Shown: in pieces, positions 4,593 to 6,507 of the stretch
How the letters are laid out: the number at the start of each line of letters is the position of its first letter
How positions within the stretch are numbered: position 1 is the first letter of the stretch
From: Sulfurovum sp.
Lineage (GTDB): Bacteria > Campylobacterota > Campylobacteria > Campylobacterales > Sulfurovaceae
DNA length: 6,507 nucleotides
Reading direction: 5' to 3'
Assembly: GCA_027029065.1 (NCBI GenBank)
Contig: JALVGO010000137.1
Span: 4,757-11,263 of the forward strand
Program-made: the position numbers and the translations under genes
The notes under the pieces: generated by a model
Databases searched by the model: none
What the model saw: only the letters and a program-made list of their open reading frames with translations
Told to the model about the DNA's origin: nothing

Positions 4593-6404
4593 AGCGAAAA
4601 TCTTATCGGATACCTGGATAACCAGGGCAATATTATCGATACCCAAAGTGCAGGAGAGAACTGTAACGCTTCTCCTATAGAATATGATAACAGTGAAAAA
4701 GCACTGGAGATCATTCGCCACTCTACGGCACACCTGATGGCGCAGGCAATTAAAGAGCTGTATCCGGATGCACAGTTTTTTGTCGGTCCTGTCGTAGATG
4801 AGGGGTTTTATTATGACTTCCGTGTAAATGAGAAGATCGGCGAAGAGGATCTCAAAAAGATCGAAAAGAAGATGAAAGAGCTCATCAAAAAGAAGTACAA
4901 GATTGAAAAGTATGAGATCTCCAAAGCCGAAGCGCTTGAAAAATTTGCCCACGATGATCTCAAGCAGGCGGTACTTAAAAATATCCCGGATGAGAAGGTC
5001 TCCATCTACAAGCAGGGTGACTTCGAAGACCTTTGCCGCGGACCGCACGTGCCGGCACTGCGTTTTTTGAACAACTTCAAGCTTACCCGTGTGGCGGGTG
5101 CCTACCTTGGCGGAGACGAGAATGCCGAGATGCTGACACGTATCTACGGGGTAGCATTTGCAACCAAAGAAGCTCTCAAAGCCTATATGACCATGCTTGA
5201 AGAGGCAAAGAAGCGGGATCACCGTAAGATCGGTACTGAGATGGAACTCTTTATGTTCAACGAAGAGTCCGGTGCAGGGCTGCCGTTCTGGATGCCTCAG
5301 GGTGCGAAACTGCGCTACAAGCTGGAGCAGATTCTTCACAAAGCGCACCTCACACGCGGCTATGAACCGGTACGTGGTCCTGAGATCCTCAAGGCAGATA
5401 TGTGGCGAACTTCAGGACACTACGCCTGTTACGGTGAGAATATGTACCTGACCGAGATCGATGAGCAGGAGTACGGTATCAAGCCGATGAACTGTATCGG
5501 ACATATTCAGATCTTCAAGCAGACGCAGAAGTCCTACCGTGACCTGCCGCTGCGCTACTATGAGTATGGTGTGGTACACCGCCATGAGAAGTCCGGTGTC
5601 CTGCATGGGCTGCTGCGTGTACGTGAGTTTACACAGGATGACGCCCATATCTTCTGTACCCCCGAGCAGATCGCTTCTGAAGTATTGGATGTCGTCTCTT
5701 TTGTCGATGCAGTCATGAAACTCTTTGGGTTTGAATACACCATGGAGATCGCTACCAAGCCTGAAAAGGCTATTGGGGATGATGCGGTATGGGAGACGGC
5801 AACACAGGGGCTTAAAGAGGCGCTTGAGGGCAACAACCTGCCTTACACCATCGACGAGGGTGGCGGTGCCTTCTACGGACCAAAGATCGACATTAAGATC
5901 ACCGATGCCATTGGGCGTAAGTGGCAGTGCGGGACCATTCAGGTGGACTTCAACCTACCTGAGCGTTTCGATGTAGAGTATGTCGCCGAAGACAACAGCC
6001 GCAAACGTCCGGTGATGCTCCACCGTGCTATTTTGGGAAGTTTTGAGCGTTTTATCGGTATTTTGACCGAGCATTATGCCGGAGAGTTCCCCTTCTTCAT
6101 CGCACCGACACAGGTGATCTTTGTACCGATCTCCGATACGCATGCCGATTACGCCTTTGCGCTTAAGAAAAAGCTGCGCATGGAAGGGATCGATGCAGAG
6201 GTGTACGATAAGAATGATTCCCTCAACAAGCGTATCAGAACGGCAGAGAAGAAGCGTGTCCCATATGTTGTGATTGTCGGAGACGAAGAGGTGGCAAACA
6301 ATACGGTTGCCATCCGTAACCGAAGAACACGCCAGCAGTATAATCTTACACAAGACGAATTTATGGTAGAATTAACCAAACAACTTACAGAAGGAACAAT
6401 TTGA
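4590..6404 (+). CDS. thrS: Threonine--tRNA ligase
   Basis: Class II aminoacyl-tRNA synthetase that charges tRNA-Thr with threonine in the cytoplasm. The editing (SAD) domain carries H44xxxH48 (HSTAH) and C149/H153 (LCRGPH). The catalytic core follows from about residue 215: motif 1 around GYEPVRGPEI (257-266), the zinc ligands C302 (MNCIGH), H353 (DDAH) and H478 (MLHRAILGS), motif 2 with RVREFTQDD (343-351), and motif 3 ending in SFERFIG (484-490). The C-terminal anticodon-binding domain is at about 505-604. At 604 residues it is shorter than E. coli ThrRS (642). The HxxxH lies at 44 instead of about 73, so the N-terminal TGS domain is missing or much reduced. This seems usual for Campylobacterota and is not a truncation here. 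The stop overlaps the infC start by 4 bases, matching the widespread thrS-infC gene order. Confidence 0.97.
   Translation: MSENLIGYLDNQGNIIDTQSAGENCNASPIEYDNSEKALEIIRHSTAHLMAQAIKELYPDAQFFVGPVVDEGFYYDFRVNEKIGEEDLKKIEKKMKELIKKKYKIEKYEISKAEALEKFAHDDLKQAVLKNIPDEKVSIYKQGDFEDLCRGPHVPALRFLNNFKLTRVAGAYLGGDENAEMLTRIYGVAFATKEALKAYMTMLEEAKKRDHRKIGTEMELFMFNEESGAGLPFWMPQGAKLRYKLEQILHKAHLTRGYEPVRGPEILKADMWRTSGHYACYGENMYLTEIDEQEYGIKPMNCIGHIQIFKQTQKSYRDLPLRYYEYGVVHRHEKSGVLHGLLRVREFTQDDAHIFCTPEQIASEVLDVVSFVDAVMKLFGFEYTMEIATKPEKAIGDDAVWETATQGLKEALEGNNLPYTIDEGGGAFYGPKIDIKITDAIGRKWQCGTIQVDFNLPERFDVEYVAEDNSRKRPVMLHRAILGSFERFIGILTEHYAGEFPFFIAPTQVIFVPISDTHADYAFALKKKLRMEGIDAEVYDKNDSLNKRIRTAEKKRVPYVVIVGDEEVANNTVAIRNRRTRQQYNLTQDEFMVELTKQLTEGTI
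6389..6403 (+). promoter_or_regulatory. Ribosome-binding site and TTG start of infC inside the thrS end
   Basis: AGAAGGA (6389-6395) is 5 bases upstream of TTG (6401-6403), within the last thrS codons. The start and the thrS TGA (6402-6404) share bases in TTGA, an arrangement expected to couple translation of the two genes. An in-frame ATG at 6458 lacks a Shine-Dalgarno sequence, which supports the TTG. Confidence 0.7.
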
Positions 6405-6507
6405 GTAGACAAAACGATAGAAACAACAGGGGAAGAAAGAAGCCTGACAGCACCATTATGAATGATGCAATCAGAGCAAGTGAACTAAGAGTGTTGGGAG
6501 ATGACGG
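6401..6507 (+). CDS. infC: Translation initiation factor IF-3, N-terminal part (cut by window end)
   Basis: IF-3 binds the 30S ribosomal subunit, keeps it apart from 50S and checks the start codon and initiator tRNA. Only 35 codons plus two bases are present. After a basic, probably flexible leader (MSRQNDRNNRGRKKP), the residues IMNDAIRASELRVLGDDG match the conserved start of the IF-3 N-domain (compare the IN-x-EIRA-x-EVR pattern of E. coli). Position directly after thrS supports the call, and rpmI and rplT would be expected next, outside the window. E. coli infC uses the rare AUU start for autoregulation; here TTG is the likely start. The frame is open to the window end. Confidence 0.88.
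   Translation, partial: MSRQNDRNNRGRKKPDSTIMNDAIRASELRVLGDD

Overview
The window looks like chromosomal DNA from a Campylobacterota (epsilonproteobacterial) species, most like the Sulfurovum/Sulfurimonas side of the phylum. This rests on three things: a lone class Ia nrdA with no nrdB beside it, a threonyl-tRNA synthetase with a short divergent N-terminus followed directly by infC, and AT-rich promoters with a strong -10 and a weak -35. All genes I can support are on the + strand. The taxonomic call is inference from protein and gene-order resemblance; no search was run.

Layout. Positions 1-371 are non-coding and repeat-rich: three imperfect copies of a ~36-bp repeat are interleaved with two arrays of a degenerate heptanucleotide (CTYANNN, strict 7-bp period). 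Positions 372-577 are the nrdA leader, with a possible promoter and a GGGTAA/TTACCC dyad. nrdA (578-2947) encodes the catalytic subunit of ribonucleotide reductase. A third heptad array, in the opposite orientation, begins 1 bp after its stop codon, so nrdA is bracketed by inverted arrays. Positions 2998-3396 form a ~400-bp gap with several dyads: an 18-bp near-perfect inverted repeat, a 13-bp purine/pyrimidine hairpin whose loop is C/U-rich and resembles the anti-Shine-Dalgarno sequence, and a 9-bp dyad just ahead of the next gene. The gap also holds a doubtful 55-codon ORF.

Next comes a membrane-anchored GGDEF protein (3397-4476), a likely diguanylate cyclase without the RxxD feedback site. 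A clear promoter (4504-4533) precedes thrS (4590-6404). thrS ends in a 4-base overlap (TTGA) with the start of infC, which runs off the window at 6507. Both thrS and infC appear to start at TTG.

Functionally, nrdA (dNTP supply) and thrS-infC (translation) are housekeeping units, while the GGDEF gene is a signalling gene lying between them. I see no CRISPR array, transposase, tRNA, rRNA or defence system. The most unusual material is the non-coding DNA: the phased heptad arrays around nrdA and the structured gap upstream of the GGDEF gene.
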